DNA of 64,000 nucleotides from Symbiodinium natans (lineage: Eukaryota > Sar > Dinophyceae > Suessiales > Symbiodiniaceae). Made by a program: the position numbers and the translations under genes. Of the stretch, positions 31,435 to 41,671 are shown piece by piece (position 1 is the stretch's first letter; each line of letters begins with the position of its first letter). The stretch spans positions 339,434 to 403,433 of the forward strand of contig CAJNDS010001813.1 in the NCBI GenBank assembly GCA_905221605.1. The letters run 5' to 3'. Below the pieces are notes generated by a model, which was given only the letters and a program-made list of their open reading frames with translations, made no database searches and was not told the origin of the DNA.

Positions 31435-31535
31435 CTACTATTTGCTTCAGAACCACCCAAAGTATGGTAATCCCTTTACTACTCTTATAAGGAAGAATAT
31501 GTTTTCATTTCATGTGGGGTTCTTAAGCAATAGTA
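31435..31535. mobile_element. C element, complete copy
   Basis: CTACTATTTGCTTCAGAACC, TATAAGGAAGAATATG, then GGGGTTCTTAAGCAATAGTA. At about 100 bp it is the compact form without poly-G expansion. Confidence 0.7.
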
Positions 31536-31627
31536 AAACCCTAAACTTTAAACCGTCAGCCCTAGTGGGTCTCAGGCGTTGAAACCGCGAGCTTCGGACC
31601 AGAATGGGTTTGGGCTTACAAAAATGC

Positions 31628-31747
31628 CTCGACCCAAGAGTAACCCAGGAACAAAGAGGGTGCCCTTTTTGGTGCAAAGGGGCTCATAAGGGAACCCAAC
31701 AACCTAACCCCCAAAACAAGAGAAACAAGGGCCACCCTGGGTCCTAG
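31628..31747. mobile_element. K element, complete copy
   Basis: GACCCAAGAGTAACCCAGGA, GGGTGCCCTTTTTGG, CATAAGGGAACCC and CACCCTGGGTCCTAG, uninterrupted. Confidence 0.7.
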
Positions 31748-31919
31748 CCCTAAACCCTAAACCCTAAACCCTAAACCCTAAACCCTAAACCCTGGACCCT
31801 AAACAAAATAGCCGAGCAGCTCATCATACGGAAATATTTGCAGAGGTTCCGCGTGTGCCGATCCATGTGCACCGGCCTTCTTATCCCGGGCATGATTATC
31901 CCGCCTGACCCTTGGGGAC

Positions 31920-32063
31920 TACTTGGAGCTTCATGGTACTTAGTAGCTAATCATAACTGTACTTATAATCCACTTATAAGCCCCTGAAGTGCCCTAACAT
32001 GGTTATAAGTACAGCTATGAGCACAATTATATTTAGTTACTAAGTACCATGAACCTCCAAGTA
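31920..32063. mobile_element. A element, complete copy
   Basis: TA on both sides. Arms TACTTGGAGCTTCATGGTAC and GTACCATGAACCTCCAAGTA. Confidence 0.75.
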
Positions 32064-32263
32064 GCTGAAACCCTCAGAGTTTCCAGGGATTAGTCTAGAG
32101 GCCTTAATAATTCGAATAGCATTTTCGGGGGAAATTCATGTGTTTAAGTATAGAGCATAAAGGGATCATGGGGGAATACCATTCGTAATGATTCCGACCC
32201 CTGTATAACCTGATTAAGGCGCAGTAGCCGTATGAAATGTATCTTCCCAACCAGGGTTCCATT

Positions 32264-32456
32264 CCCTGAAGGTCCATGTACCTAAATAGGGTTTAGGGTT
32301 TAGGGTTTAGGGTTTAGGGTTTAGGGTTTAAGGTTTAGGGTTTAGGGTTTAGGGCTACTGAGCCCTAAGAGTCCATGTACCCATGTGGTATACACTTGGG
32401 CCCGCCAGCTACTGTATAGCAACTCCTCTGAGGCCCAAATGTATACCATACAGGCA
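32264..32456. mobile_element. B element with duplicated arm around a telomeric array
   Basis: The arm tip (CCCTGAAGGTCCATGTACC, 32264-32282) precedes a TTTAGGG array (32287-32354) and recurs at 32363-32381 with 16 of 19 matches, leading into the rest of B. The right arm stops at ACCATACAGG, where an AAACCCT array begins. Confidence 0.65.
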
Positions 32457-32898
32457 CCCTAAACCCTAAACCCTAAACCCTAAACCCTAAACCCTAAACC
32501 CTAAACCCTAAACCCTAAGCCCTAAGCCCTAAGCCCTAAACCATCCTAAACCATCCTAAACCCTAGACCATTCCAAACCTTAAACCTTACACTATTTCGG
32601 TCTTGCATGTAATCGTTTCCCTTAGCCGCCGCCCCTCCACAAAATAAGAAACGATTGCTCCAAGCACACGTGCCCTGAGAGCTCCATACTCGGTTGAGGG
32701 TTTCGGGTTTAGGGTGTAGGGGTTTAGGATATAGGGTTTAGGGTTCAGGGTTATGGGTGTAGGGTTTAGCGTTAAGGGGCTTAAAGGTGTCAAAGGCTTG
32801 TTCGTGTGGAAACGAAGCCAGGACGGCCCGTGATCCACAACTGCCTTTACAAAGCGCCCTTATGGAAGATACCGACACAGTAAAAAGCATGCCTGGAT

Positions 32899-32972
32899 CA
32901 GGGGTCCCTTATTGGGGTCCTTACTATAAGCGAATCCTGCTATTTGGGGTCCCTTATTTTCGTAAACCCCCA
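32899..32972. mobile_element. F repeat, copy 2
   Basis: TTATTGGGGTCCTTACTATA, GAATCCTGCTATTTGGGG, GTCCCTTATTTTCG and TAAACCCCC, collinear with 21112-21200. Confidence 0.5.
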
Positions 32973-33030
32973 GATTAGGTTTGGGGGCTTAGGGCTGTAG
33001 GGTTTTGGGTTTATCAGGTTACATGGGTCG

Positions 33031-33115
33031 TTTCCTAAATTAGGGTCCCTTTTTGGGTACCCATGGTAAGGCGGCACCTTCTAAAAATTCATCCCAAAAA
33101 GGGACCCTACCCATC
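33031..33115. mobile_element. E element, copy 3
   Basis: AAATTAGGGTCCCTTTTTGG on the left, CCCAAAAAGGGACCCT on the right, imperfectly palindromic. Confidence 0.55.
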
Positions 33116-33630
33116 CCTTAACCTTAAACCCTAAGCCCTAAACCCTAAACCCATATGCTTTTCCTAGTCATGCTCAGGCGATCATCGGTTTCGCGAACGT
33201 CTTCTCAGGGCTCCGAGCTAAGGTTTTCGGGTTGCGGACGAATAACCCCTAAACCCTAAACCCCAAAACCCCTTCAGGGCTCTGGTAACCTACTTAGGTT
33301 CCTGGTGGTATAGGGTACAGGGCTTCACTGGTGAACACCAGATGTAAAACACAGCCACGCTGCACTCCGTCACTAAAGGGCAGCTGCCGTATTGCCAACC
33401 TGCTTGGCACTTTAAGTTCAAAATGAACACCCTAAACCCTAAACCCTAAACCCTAAACCCCAAACCCCAAACCCCAAACCCTAAGCCCTAAACCCTAAAC
33501 CCTCAACCCTACCGCAACCTCTGCACCCAAAGCTTGACAAAAACACACAGCCGGGCCCCGTGACCTGTCGCCGGGTCTGCCCAACGTCTCGACCGCAGCA
33601 TCGGCCACGCTCCCCATCCTTTTTCTCAGG

Positions 33631-33757
33631 TTTAGGGTTTAGGGTTTAGGGTTTAGGGTTTAGGGTTTAGGGTTTAGGGTTTAGGGTTTAGGGTTGAGGG
33701 TTGAGGGTTGAGGGTTTAGGGTTTAGGGCTCAGGGTTCAGGGTTTAGGGTTTAGGGC
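33631..33757 (+). repeat. TTTAGGG array
   Basis: About nine perfect units, then TTGAGGG and TCAGGG variants. Confidence 0.95.
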
Positions 33758-33868
33758 AGTTTAGGGTTTTTTCTCTATCTGCAGAGTCCGTAGGGCAATT
33801 TAGGGCTTACAGGGGTCAGGGTTAAGGGTTCAGGGTTTAGGGTAAGTTTAGGGCTTCCTCCAAGAGTC

Positions 33869-34007
33869 TACGTGGAGGTTCATGACACTTCTGAACCAAC
33901 AATAACTGTACCTATAGCTATACTTATAGCCATATTAGGGCACTTAAGGGGCTTCTAAGTGGGTTATAAGTTATAACTGGTTAATAGGTACCATGAACCT
34001 CCAAGTA
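33869..34007. mobile_element. A element, copy with partly decayed left arm
   Basis: TACGTGGAGGTTCATGACAC on the left, GGTACCATGAACCTCCAAGTA-type end on the right. Confidence 0.7.
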
Positions 34008-34021
34008 GGGCTCCAAGTCTG

Positions 34022-34135
34022 GGCCCTGGGCCTCTTGCTATACAACCCGTCTATACACTGTACACCATAAGGACCCATACTTTGGATCCCTATAAACAAG
34101 GGTAAGGGGCCATACTAAGTAAGGCTAAGGGCTCA
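34022..34135. mobile_element. D-type element (GGATCC subtype)
   Basis: TATACACTGTACA, GGACCCATACTTTGGATCCC, TATAAACAAGGGTAAGGGG and CCATACTAAG. It is the reverse-orientation match of 6609-6722. Confidence 0.55.
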
Positions 34136-34160
34136 TGATTCCAACCTTAGATTTTCCAGA

Positions 34161-34350
34161 CCCTAAACCCTAAACCCTAAACCCTAAACCCTAAACCCTA
34201 AACCCTAAACCCTAAACCCTAAACCCTAAACCCTAAACCCTAAACCCTAAACCCTAAACCCTAAACCCTAACCCTAAACCCTAAACCCTAAACCCTAAAC
34301 CCTAAACCCTAAACCCTAAACCCTAAACCCTAAACCCTAAACCCTAAACC
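34161..34350 (-). repeat. AAACCCT array, 27 units
   Basis: Perfect except for one 6-base unit near 34268. Confidence 0.95.
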
Positions 34351-34890
34351 AGACTTCTTGGGTCTAGGGGTTTTCGGGTCTGGGGTTCCAGGTTTCCTGT
34401 TCAGGGCTTTGGGCTTCCTGTGGAGGCATGTGGCTTGATCAAAGGGTTTAGGGTTTAGGGTTTAGGGTTTAGGGTTTAGGGTTTCGGGTTTTAGGCCAGC
34501 TATACCAGGGTTCTCAACTTTACGAGAACATCAAGATGATCTAACTCAACTCGGGGTTCGTATGTTCCCAAAACCTTACGACCCCCAAGCCCTAGAGAGC
34601 CCTAAAGCCCTAGAGCCCTAGAGCTCTAGAGCCCTATAGAGCCCTAAAGCCCCAAAGCCTAACTTGCAGCCTGTAGAGAACCGGACTCTAACTCCAAAAC
34701 CATGCGATACCGGAGTGGGGTGTCTGGTGAAAGGCCCTTCAAGCAGCTTAGGGTTTAGGGTTTAGGGTTTAGGGTTTAGGGTTTAGGGTTTAGGGTTTAG
34801 GGTTTACGGTTTAGGGCTTCGGGTTTAGGTTGGGATGTTCCCTGTTATACTAACTAACATCAGGTCTTGAGTTGAACCCTTAGGCCCGAA

Positions 34891-34992
34891 CCCAGACCCC
34901 TGGGAGGATCCAAAAAGTAGAACCCCTACGATTGGGTCATTTCTAGGAAGCCTTAAGAGGATCTACTTTTTGGATCCTCCCAGGGGTCTGGG
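34891..34992. mobile_element. P element, copy 1
   Basis: A hairpin with long arms. CCCAGACCCCTGGGAGGATC and CAAAAAGTAG on the left are mirrored almost perfectly on the right, with a loop around ACGATTGGGTCATTTC. Confidence 0.75.
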
Positions 34993-35110
34993 AACAACCG
35001 AGCCCAACACCCCCATGCCGCCCGAGAGTCTGCATTGCCACCACTCGTTCCACCAATGTCTGGATGACCAGGCTGCTGATCTCCTACGGGTTTCGGGCCC
35101 TTTCGCGGTT

Positions 35111-35283
35111 CTAAGCTTAAGAGTACACTAGGAAAGAACAAGGGTAGCCTTCTTGGTCTTTGATGGGGCTTGTAAGGGAACCTAAACCCCCCCAAAAACA
35201 TGGAATGAGGGCCTACTCTGGGTCCTAGTATCCCTAAACCCTAACCCTAGGTGATAAGGGCCTACTGTGGATCCTAGTATGCC
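35111..35283. mobile_element. K element with duplicated right arm around telomeric units
   Basis: The right 31 bp (35204-35234, GGGCCTACTCTGGGTCCTAG core) recur at 35253-35283 with 26 matches. Between the copies is an 18-bp remnant containing about two AAACCCT units. Confidence 0.7.
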
Positions 35284-35394
35284 TTATGGGCTCTAGGTTA
35301 AAAAATCTTGGGCTTTTGGCCTGTTTTGGCGTTGACAAAAATGTCGGAAAGTGAGTCGGCGGCCTGATGATCATCAGGAAAAGCACTCAACCCT

Positions 35395-35550
35395 AAACCC
35401 TCAACCAATAGCCCTGAGCCCCTAAACAACCCTAAACCCTAAACCATAAACCCTGCACCCTGCACCCTAAACCCTAAACCCTAAACCCGAAACCCTAAAC
35501 TCTAAACCCTAAACCCTAAACCCTAAATCCTAAACCCTAAACCCCATCCC
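35395..35550 (-). repeat. AAACCCT array, heterogeneous
   Basis: Contains AAACCAT, GCACCCT and CGAAACCCT variants. Confidence 0.85.
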
Positions 35551-35722
35551 TAAACCCTGAGTCCTTCAAAACCCATACAGCCAGAAGTTTCCCTGTAGGA
35601 GCTCCTATCCTCCGAGTTGTGGTCCCCTCTAGCACAGAGGATCCATCGCCAAAAACGGCAGCGGGCTTACACCCAAAATGAGACCCGCATGATTCTCCCT
35701 CACTCATCAGCCTTTTCTTCAT
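35537..35722 (-). CDS. Weak candidate coding remnant, downstream frame
   Basis: A 61-codon frame. The first 50 codons lie in unique sequence and have an ordinary soluble-protein composition, with Gly, Thr and two Cys. The tail reads into an AAACCCT array. It overlaps the end of the neighbouring frame (35700-35927) by 23 bp in a different phase, so the two could be one gene broken by a frameshift or intron. No family is recognised. Confidence 0.18.
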   Translation of the reverse strand: MKKRLMSEGESCGSHFGCKPAAVFGDGSSVLEGTTTRRIGAPTGKLLAVWVLKDSGFRDGV

Positions 35723-35927
35723 GGCCTTCTGCGATTAGAGTCTCAAGCACTCCTTCTGCTTCCACAGCAACTTTCGTTTCTTCTGCAGCCTCTTGGAACG
35801 CTTGGAAGGCTTCCAACCGGATCTCCGTCTCTTTATCCTTTTTTGGTCCCCTGAAAAGGGACCCCCAAACGTTGACCATAATTTTGGAGAAGTGACCCAA
35901 ATAGCAGTTCTCTGAGGGTAGTTTCAT
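35700..35927 (-). CDS. Weak candidate coding remnant, acidic helical
   Basis: The first third lies in D and E element sequence. Residues about 30-75 come from unique DNA and are strikingly Glu/Ala/Lys-rich with heptad-like spacing, as in a coiled coil. The + strand across it has a Ser/Ala-rich frame, which is the expected shadow. It may be an old exon overrun by elements. Confidence 0.18.
   Translation of the reverse strand: MKLPSENCYLGHFSKIMVNVWGSLFRGPKKDKETEIRLEAFQAFQEAAEETKVAVEAEGVLETLIAEGHEEKADE
35838..35905. mobile_element. E element, partial copy
   Basis: CTTTTTTGGTCCCCTGAAAA, then GGGACCCCCAAACG and a GTTGACCATAATTTTG stretch. It abuts a D element. Confidence 0.4.
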
Positions 35928-36130
35928 GGGCCCTTTACAGGGTACATAAGAGGTCTATACTTGGAGGCTCATGCTACTTGATAACCAAATATAACTGTAC
36001 TTATAACCCACTCCATACGCCCTTTAAGTGCCCCAACATGGTTATAAGTACAGTACTGTATATTTGGTTACTAAGTACCATGAACCTCCAAGTAAGGGGT
36101 ACTCGTTTAAGGGCCCATACTAAGGCACCT
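35911..36130. mobile_element. D element hosting an A element
   Basis: The left end TCTGAGGGTAGTTTCATGGG is intact. A sits at 35958-36094, and AAGGGCCCATACTAAGGC follows. The right terminus is lost. Confidence 0.6.
35958..36094. mobile_element. A element nested in D
   Basis: TACTTGGAGGCTCATGCTAC on the left, GTACCATGAACCTCCAAGTA on the right, TA on both sides. Confidence 0.75.
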
Positions 36131-36392
36131 GGAACTCAGCGCTGGCTCGCTCACAGGGTCGTTAGGGCACTAAACCACCAAAGCCGGTTGGGTTTGGGGG
36201 GACCCTTTTTGAAGATCCTAAACCCTATTTCAACCCTAAACCGTAAACCCTAAACCCTACACCCTAAACCTCGAACCGAGGGTTTTACAGGGATTCCTCT
36301 TCGGGGCACATCCTTAAGAGGTTCGAGTATTGCTCCCTTGAGCATACCCGAACAGTGGGTTTAGGGTTTAGGGTTTAGGGTTTAGGAATTAG

Positions 36393-36593
36393 GGTTTAGG
36401 GTTTAGGGTTTTAAGTGCACCACAAGCCTCAGACCCGGTTGGTCCTCGCCCCTCAGCTGATGGGCCACTTGCCGTTGATGCTTATCCAGCCGTATTGCGG
36501 GTGGATGGCGACAATGGCAATCCCGACACCTCAGCTCAGACCCCCGACCTTCGTTTGATTCGCCGTATGAGCCGTACGCAAACACGCCGGTGA
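36393..36593 (+). CDS. Exon-like open frame ending in TGA
   Basis: The frame opens inside a TTTAGGG array and continues 55 codons (from about 36427) through unique sequence to TGA at 36591. It has no ATG near its start. The translated part is Asp/Pro/Arg-rich with a basic C-terminus (RRMSRTQTRR), and the codons look unlike the flanking repeats. A terminal exon with a splice site near 36427 is possible. No homologue is recognised. Confidence 0.2.
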   Translation, partial: GLGFRVLSAPQASDPVGPRPSADGPLAVDAYPAVLRVDGDNGNPDTSAQTPDLRLIRRMSRTQTRR

Positions 36594-36863
36594 CAATAGG
36601 GTTTAGGGTTTAGGGTTTAGAGTTTAGGGTCTAGGGTTTAGGGTTGAGGGATCCCTGAACACTGAATACCCTAAACCCTGAATACCCGAAAACATAAGCC
36701 CGGATAGGGTTTGGGAATGCATGAAAAACACCATGGAAGCTGAGCTCACACGCGAAGACAATGAACAAACCCTACACCCCAACCCTACACCCTGCAACCC
36801 TAACCCTAACCCCAAACATGCGCACTCGTAGGAAAACAACATAGCGGCTGCCACCTGTATCAT

Positions 36864-37150
36864 TGTACGTATGCCCAGACTATGTACACACGTGCATACA
36901 TGCAGATAGGTACATATATGTAGCATATACATATTCATACACATAAACATATACATAAACATATACATACCCACATACATGTGCATGAAATTCTACATAT
37001 GCATGCACATGTACATTGACATACATATATAGGTATGTATATAAGCACATAAGTACATTAATTGTACATTGTACAGTGTACTCTGTACATTGTACAATGT
37101 ATATTGTCCATGTCTACGACATGCACACAGTGTAGGTATACATGTCCAAG
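36864..37150. repeat. ACATA/TGTA-rich low-complexity tract
   Basis: Irregular CATACA, TATACA and TGTACA words, with small palindromes around 37055-37105 (TTGTACATTGTACAGTGTAC). Possibly decayed microsatellite. Confidence 0.7.
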
Positions 37151-37328
37151 CACGCATGCATCTATCTCCCTCTCTCTGTCTGCGTTGTCATTCATGCCCG
37201 CATCTGTGTATGCAAGCATTCCATTACATCGTATTACGCTGCGGGTGCTGTGTATTCAATGTATTGAGTCATAGAACTATTGAGGAAAAAGATTTAACCT
37301 AAAAGAAGCAACCTAATACGAGCCCCTG

Positions 37329-37582
37329 AATAATGCGTTTTGGGGAGATCTACTAGGATGGCCCTTAAACCCCCTGGTTCTTAGTAGGGGGGTTTAGGAA
37401 CCTTAAATAACCCTTTAAATGGTGTGTATATATATATATATAGAGGGGGATGTAGGGTACCTGACTTTCTACTAAGAGCCAGCAAGTAGAACCTTGCTGA
37501 AAATATTCCTAAATATAGTCCTCTTGAGCCGAAATAAGGGAAAATGTACAACATCCCAATCGGGCCCACCGAGTCTAGGTGG
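37329..37582. mobile_element. H element, longest copy
   Basis: The left end CTACTAGGATGGCCCTTAAA is loosely mirrored by GGGCCCACCGAGTCTAGG at the right. In between are CTTTCTACTAAGAGCCAGC and AAATATAGTCCTCTTGAGCC. A TA microsatellite lies at 37425-37441. The left arm recurs at 46725 (CATCTAGGATGGCCCTTAAA). Confidence 0.45.
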
Positions 37583-37598
37583 TGTTTAGGGCTTAGGG

Positions 37599-37695
37599 TT
37601 TTTAGGGTTGAGGGCTTAGGGCTTGCATTTTAGGGCAGCTTTAGGGCCTAGGGGTTTTAGGGTTGAGGGTTTAGGGCTTGCAGTTTATGCAGCTT
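37599..37695. repeat. Tandem duplication of about 50 bp
   Basis: TTTTAGGGTTGAGGGCTTAG, GGCTTGCATTTTAGG and CAGCTT at 37599 recur at 37653, with TTTATG replacing TTTAGGG. Confidence 0.75.
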
Positions 37696-37832
37696 GGATT
37701 CTAAGCTGCGACGAGTCACTCTCTGCCTTTGGGGCATGGAGTTGCGCAGCAGGCGCGTCCGCAGATGTACGGGTGCCCAATGCTGCCGATGCTGCCTCAG
37801 TGGTTCGGGGACCTTTTGCCCCGCGGACTTCA

Positions 37833-37957
37833 TCTAGGCCCAGCAGGAGCCGAGGAATCACAGGGTACCCTTTTTGAGTTTCAAGGGGCTTTTCAAGAGA
37901 ACCAGAACCCTAAAAAAAAAGAAGCATGGAATGGAGGGCCGACTCTGGGTCCGAGTC
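37833..37957. mobile_element. K element, diverged complete copy
   Basis: CTAGGCCCAGCAGGAGCCGA, GGGTACCCTTTTTGAG, AAGAGAACC and GACTCTGGGTCCGAG. Confidence 0.55.
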
Positions 37958-38225
37958 GGTTTGCACAGCCTGGTCTCTCACGTTGCTGTATTAGAACAGC
38001 TCTGGAGAGCCAACCGCGCAAGGGAGGATGTTGGCGGCCTCTTAGTAGGGAATGATGCACCCTATGCCCCCCTATATATACGGTTGAAGGGATTGTTTAG
38101 GGGTTAACGCCTGAGAAAGACGAAGAAGGCTATTCGGCACAGTTGCCATAGGTGTTGATGCTATAAGATCGACACCAGAGCTCGCGGACTGATTCTCGAG
38201 CGCGGCAAGTGCCGTCACTGTCACC

Positions 38226-38369
38226 TTGGTAGTCCAGTAACAAGATTGAAATAAGGGCACGTTAAACCCTAAACCCTAAACTCCAAACCCTAAACCCTAA
38301 ACCTTAAACTCCAAACCCTAAACCCTAAACCCTAAACCCTAAACCCTAAACCCACCACTGAGCTACCAA
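38226..38369. mobile_element. J element interrupted by a telomeric array
   Basis: TTGGTAGTCCAGTAACAAG and ATAAGGGCACGTT on the left, ACCACTGAGCTACCAA on the right. The whole centre is replaced by about 12 AAACCCT-type units. Confidence 0.7.
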
Positions 38370-38603
38370 GTCACTGAAGGTCTCCCTTGTGGCCTGCGTT
38401 GGGGGGAAGCTGCGTATCGCGAAAGGCATGGTTACGGCATCAGGTTGAACTATGTAAAGCCTGGTTCTACACTTGCGGTTTAGGGTTTAGGGTTTAGGGT
38501 TGAGGTTGCAGTAAGCATGCATGTACGTAGCGAGCTCTGCTGAAACCAAGACCACACGCCCAAACACGAACAAAAAAAATAGAGGGCTCATAAGGGAGAC
38601 CTG

Positions 38604-38730
38604 GGTAGGTACCTAGGGTAGGTACCTAGGGTACGTTAGGGAAGCTTCGGGAGCCTATTTACAAAATAGTAGTGGGAAGTATTGGGAAACCTTGGCTTAC
38701 AAACCCCCAATGCCTCAAGGAACCTATGAC
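38604..38730. mobile_element. T repeat, copy 2
   Basis: Collinear with 15824-15940. The tip is tandemly doubled (TAGGTACCTAGGG twice). Confidence 0.5.
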
Positions 38731-39620
38731 AAATCTCCACTGCAACGCCTGAAGAATCCGTGATGCATGTCAGGGCCCCCCGGCCGTGAGATGGAAAATA
38801 ACCAAAATACCCGATGCCCTAAACCCTAAACCCTTATAAAACCTAAACTCTTATGAATTCTACACACGCTGAAGCCCAATACACCCTAAACCCTAAATCC
38901 TATAAACCCTAAACCCTTTTGAACCCTTATTGCGAACCCGTATAAACCCCGTATAAACCCATATAAACCCTTACACACCCTTACTGACCCTTATAAGCCA
39001 TAAACCCTAAACCCCAAACCCCAAACCCCAAGCCCCAACCCTAAGCCCGACGACTGGAAGCATTGCTGGCTTTGCCTTCACAGGGGCGCTTTGGCTGCGC
39101 CTCCCTTTGTGAATCTCATGGTCGTCCTGCGACGCTTTGCGCCCTTCCAAAGGGTTCAGGGTTTAGGGTTTAGGGTTTAGGGTTTAGGGTTTAGGGTTTA
39201 GGGTTTAGGGTTTAGGGCTTAGGGTTTAGGGCTTAGGGTTTAGGAAAGGGTACATGGTCAGCTTCACCTGGGACCCTCTTTACCTACAGTTTTATGGGAT
39301 ATCCCTACTAATTCAGGGTAGTTACTACTCAACTGCAGGTAGTAAATACAGTGCAAGTTCTTGTGGCTAAGAAGGACCACGATGTATGAGAAGTCCACCC
39401 TCTCAAACCCCTGGCTAAAACCCGTCCGAGACCCTAAACCCCAAACCCCAAACCCTAAACCCTAAACCCTAAACCCTAAACCCTAAACCCTAAACCCTAA
39501 ACCCTAAACCCTAAACCCCAAAACCCAAAGCCCTAAAGCAGTCTATCGAGCTTCAAACCTCCCACCCTTTCATGTGGCATCTCCTCTTTACGTAAAAAAA
39601 ACAGACCACTCCGAACCCAT

Positions 39621-39746
39621 GGGGTCCATGTACCTCCAGGGCTTTTTATACGGGGATCAGGGTTTAGGGTTTAGGGCTTAGGGCTTTCCTATATATTAGC
39701 TTTCAGGATCTTAAGTATATATAGAGACTACATGGGGTACATCCCT
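39621..39746. mobile_element. B element with telomeric insert
   Basis: GGGGTCCATGTACCTCC, then TTTAGGG-type units at 39658-39683, then TTCCTATATATTAGC, AAGTATATATAGA and CATGGGGTACATCCCT. Confidence 0.6.
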
Positions 39747-40365
39747 CAGAAAACAAACGCTCTGTCCTCGTCCCACGCATGAACGAATGTAAAGCGATAG
39801 TCGAGGCTAGGACGTCGGACCTCCGATAGGTCCGAGTTGGACCGCATTCTTCGCCCTTCAAGCGAGCAAATATCCTGCTTGAGCCACTGCGCCTGCCGCA
39901 GAACCCCTCGAAAACCCTATGAAAAACCAAAAAAAACCTCTTCAGCCCTAGAATGCCGAAAGTAAGCCCTATAAACCCGAACAACCTTTAAAAGCCCTGT
40001 AAACCCTGCAAACCCCTAGAAAGCCCTCTAAACACCCTATAGCACCCTGAACCCTAAACCCTAAACCCTAAACCCTGGACCCTGGGGGGGGGGGGGGTTT
40101 AGGGTTAAGGGGTTCGGGTTTAGGGTTTTAGGGTTTTAGGGTTTACGGTTTAGGGTCTAGGGTTTAGGGTTTCCTCTGAGAGTCTAGGGGTTGAGGCTTG
40201 GAAGTTAAGGGTCTAAGGGCCCGAAGCGGCCTGGAGCTCTAAGGCAGCCCCCTCATCGCAAGTGCTTTCAGTTCAGGGTTTAGGGTTCAGGGTTCCCCCC
40301 TAGGCTGCTCAGGCTTAGAAATGAAGGGTCAGGGGCGTTTACGGGGGTTACGGAACGCAGCCGTC

Positions 40366-40516
40366 AACTAGGCCCAAGAGTAGCCTAGGAGTCAAACGGG
40401 GTACCCTTTCTGGTTGTTAAGGAGATTATCAGGGTTTAGGGTTTAGGGTTTAGGGTTTAGGGAACCCCAAAAAACACCAAAAAAAGGAAATAAGGGCCGA
40501 CTCCGGGTCCGAGTCA
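40366..40516. mobile_element. K element interrupted by a telomeric array
   Basis: CTAGGCCCAAGAGTAGCCTA and GGGGTACCCTTTCTGG on the left, then TTTAGGG units (40430-40463) ending exactly at the element's own GGGAACC, then GACTCCGGGTCCGAG. The outer flanks GTCAA and GTCAG may be a 5-bp target duplication. Confidence 0.65.
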
Positions 40517-41616
40517 GGGTGAAGCAAGGCCCAAAGTTAGGGCAAACGGGCCCCTCCCTTGGTTTAGGGCTTGGGGCTTGGGGTTTGGGGTTTCGGGGTT
40601 GGGGTTTGGGGTTTGGGGTTTGGGGTTTGGGGTTTAGGGTTTAGGGTTTAGGGTTTAGGGTTTAGGGTTTAGGGTTTACGCCACCGCACAAAAAAAGCAG
40701 AGAGCCCTCTTCTTGAGGCCTCAGGCCTCAATGTACCACCGACAGGCTGAATGCGCTTGTCTTGAAACCCCTGTGCAATGGGCACATTCCTGTTCACCCT
40801 CATTCTCTACACCCTCATCCCCTCAACCCTATACCCTAAACCCTCAACCCTCAATCAACCCTAAACCCTACACCCTAAACCCTAAACCCTGAACCCTGAA
40901 CCCTAAACCTTAAACCCTGTAGCCAAGATGCACCTGAGAACCCCAGGCCTCATAGCCAAGGGCATCCACGTCAAAGGGCGCCAGCGGCTCGATGTGTAAC
41001 CGAAGCGGTACCTAGCACCATGGGATCAGAAGTACGGGCTTCTAGGGCTTAGTGCTTAGAGGGCATTTCGGGGTCTGGAGGGTTTAGGGTTCAGGGCTTA
41101 GGGTCATTGTTTAGACTTTCGGGTTTAGGGTTTAGGGCTGAGACCCTACAGTGGGCCCCCTGACGTTGGGTCTCAGAAGGCCTAAAGCCTCCGAGAAAGC
41201 CTGGATTGATACACTTTTCCCTCGTAGATTCTCTATCATGGCCCATGAACCCCTCTGAGAACAAAATCCTTAACATTATCCTCCAGTAAACCCTACCCTA
41301 ACCCTAAACCCTAAACCCTAAACCCTAAACCCTAAACCCTAAACCCTAAACCCTAAACCCTAAACCCTAAACCCTAAACCCAATAAGGATCCATCTGAAA
41401 TATCCCAAGGGCCTATATACCTCGTGCAGGTGCCCTAAACCCTAAACCCTAAACCCTAAACCCTAAACCCTAAACCCTTAACCCTAAACCCTAAACCCCC
41501 CTCTCCTCTCTGAACCCTCCGAACCCGAAAGCCCCCAAAAGAGGGACAAAGCAAAACAGCTCCGCCGGGCCGATCGCGCGACGCTTTCTGGGGTCTAGCT
41601 GGGGGCCGAGGGCTTT

Positions 41617-41671
41617 AGGACTTGGGGTTTAGCAGGGTTTAGGGTTGAGGACTTGGGGTTTAGCAGGGTTT
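41617..41671. repeat. Perfect 24-bp direct repeat around one telomeric unit
   Basis: AGGACTTGGGGTTTAGCAGG plus GTTT occurs at 41617-41640 and 41648-41671, separated by AGGGTTG. Confidence 0.85.

Larger units (their letters stand above)
30000..33860. other. Gene-free tract: 8-bp arrays, B, C, F, K and A copies
   Basis: Arrays lie at 30305-30400, 30614-30725, 31746-31800, 32287-32354, 32457-32540, 33429-33505 and 33800-33845. The segment 32093-32250 is unique and rather AT-rich. Confidence 0.7.
33860..37600. other. Gene-free tract: A, D, E, K, P and H copies and ACATA-rich DNA
   Basis: Arrays additional to those listed lie at 34444-34490, 34748-34815, 36358-36412 and 36600-36650. A lone I left arm (TTGGGATGTTCCCTG, 34830-34854) follows one array. 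Confidence 0.7.

Noticed and set aside
36864-37150. Organellar or AT-rich regulatory DNA
   Set aside because: The TACATA words look like decayed microsatellite; no gene or conserved block is visible.
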